Shown here one piece after another: positions 63,825 through 64,000 of a stretch of DNA of 64,000 nt. Each line of letters starts with the position of its first letter. Position 1 is the first letter of the stretch. Source of the stretch: Pseudovibrio sp. Ad37 (lineage in GTDB: Bacteria; Pseudomonadota; Alphaproteobacteria; Rhizobiales; Stappiaceae); the NCBI RefSeq assembly GCF_001623075.1, contig NZ_LMCF01000026.1:105926-169925 (forward strand). Reading direction: 5' to 3'. The notes under the pieces were generated by a model. It was not told where the DNA came from. It searched no databases and saw nothing but the letters and a program-made list of their open reading frames with translations. A program made the position numbers and the translations under genes.

Positions 63825-64000
63825 TGATCAGCCCCACTTGAGTGGTCCGGTTTGAAAGTTAGTGCATGACTGGCCTTTGGTCTACTGGAATGATTACTTC
63901 AGGAGCCGGTGGGCGGAAGTTCAGCGCACTATGGGGGCGTTTGGTATTGTAGTGTATCCTCCACCTTTCGATGATTATTTGGGCTTCACGCAACGAGTAA
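63825..64000 (-). mobile_element. IS3-family insertion sequence, right end only
   Basis: The element appears to start at TGATCAGCCCC (63825), a terminal-inverted-repeat-like sequence with the usual TG, and contains the transposase C-terminus. The other end is outside the window. Confidence 0.75.
63859..64000 (-). CDS. IS3-family transposase (OrfB) C-terminal fragment
   Basis: The last 46 codons of a DDE integrase-core transposase. LREAQIIIERWRIHYN, then TKRPHSAL, then PPAPEV is the standard IS3 OrfB ending. The stop is TAA at 63859-63861. The rest of the gene lies beyond the right edge. Confidence 0.9.
   Translation of the reverse strand, partial: YSLREAQIIIERWRIHYNTKRPHSALNFRPPAPEVIIPVDQRPVMH

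Noticed and set aside
1..64000. CRISPR arrays, rRNA genes and prophage
   Set aside because: No regularly spaced repeats, no rRNA sequence and no phage structural or integrase genes were seen.

Overview
The window reads as chromosomal DNA of a marine, heterotrophic alphaproteobacterium. The best guess is Pseudovibrio or another Stappiaceae/Rhizobiales-type genome. The basis is the gene content (TIGR03808-like Tat protein, MeaB, AnsA-type asparaginase, fused OppDF, periplasmic-binding-protein transporters), a RirA-type iron box and moderate GC. No rRNA is present, so the genus is an inference. There is one tRNA (Phe), no CRISPR array and no prophage. One IS3-type element enters at the right edge.

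Layout. 1-2.1 kb: the end of a sugar ABC ATPase and a Gfo/Idh/MocA dehydrogenase, then tRNA-Phe. 2.8-6.6 kb: a complete fecBCDE ferric-citrate-type uptake operon on the minus strand with a TGA-N9-TCA iron-responsive operator in front of it. 6.7-8 kb: a YcaD-like MFS exporter. 8.5-11.8 kb: a lower-GC three-gene cassette (ArnT/GT39-like transferase, polyprenyl-phosphate GT2, YdjC/ChbG deacetylase) whose composition matches the Francisella FlmF2-NaxD-FlmK and Bordetella Lgm lipid A hexosamine systems. 13.5-18.1 kb: an FGGY pentulose kinase, an L-fucose-isomerase-fold protein and a LacI regulator, with a LacI-type palindrome upstream. 18.4-25 kb: small secreted proteins, a trypsin-like protease, and translation genes (prfC, rsmC-like, rsuA-like).

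25-30 kb is the most accessory stretch: small membrane proteins, an AraC-GyrI regulator, long gene-poor DNA, and a pseudogenised AIPR (abortive phage infection) gene. The AIPR gene is broken by one in-frame TAA and by one exact 8-bp tandem duplication. 30-34 kb: a potassium channel, an AhpD-like protein and Uup. 33.7-39.1 kb: an oppA-oppB-oppC-oppDF oligopeptide operon with a hairpin between oppA and oppB. 39.2-42.6 kb: a divergent DUF2000/Lrp pair with two GGTA-N5-TACC palindromes 31 bp apart, a membrane dipeptidase, a cupin and a TrhA-like protein. 43-50.6 kb: a HerA-like ATPase, a FhuF-like iron reductase with an iron-box-like sequence upstream, an EamA exporter, malate synthase G, and tandem DUF1906 paralogues whose Shine-Dalgarno sits in a shared hairpin.

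50.7-54.2 kb: an OmpR/EnvZ-type two-component system divergent from an EF-hand protein. 54.3-63.6 kb: a SulP transporter, an unknown protein, a gene-poor stretch with REP-like palindromes, an aminotransferase, an AnsA asparaginase, a Tat beta-helix protein, MeaB and YbjQ. The right edge shows an IS3-family element sitting in the 3' end of an unidentified gene.

Functional themes are iron acquisition (fecBCDE plus FhuF), peptide use (Opp, dipeptidase, Lrp), pentose use, envelope modification, and calcium or envelope sensing. All identifications come from reading motifs; no database search was run.
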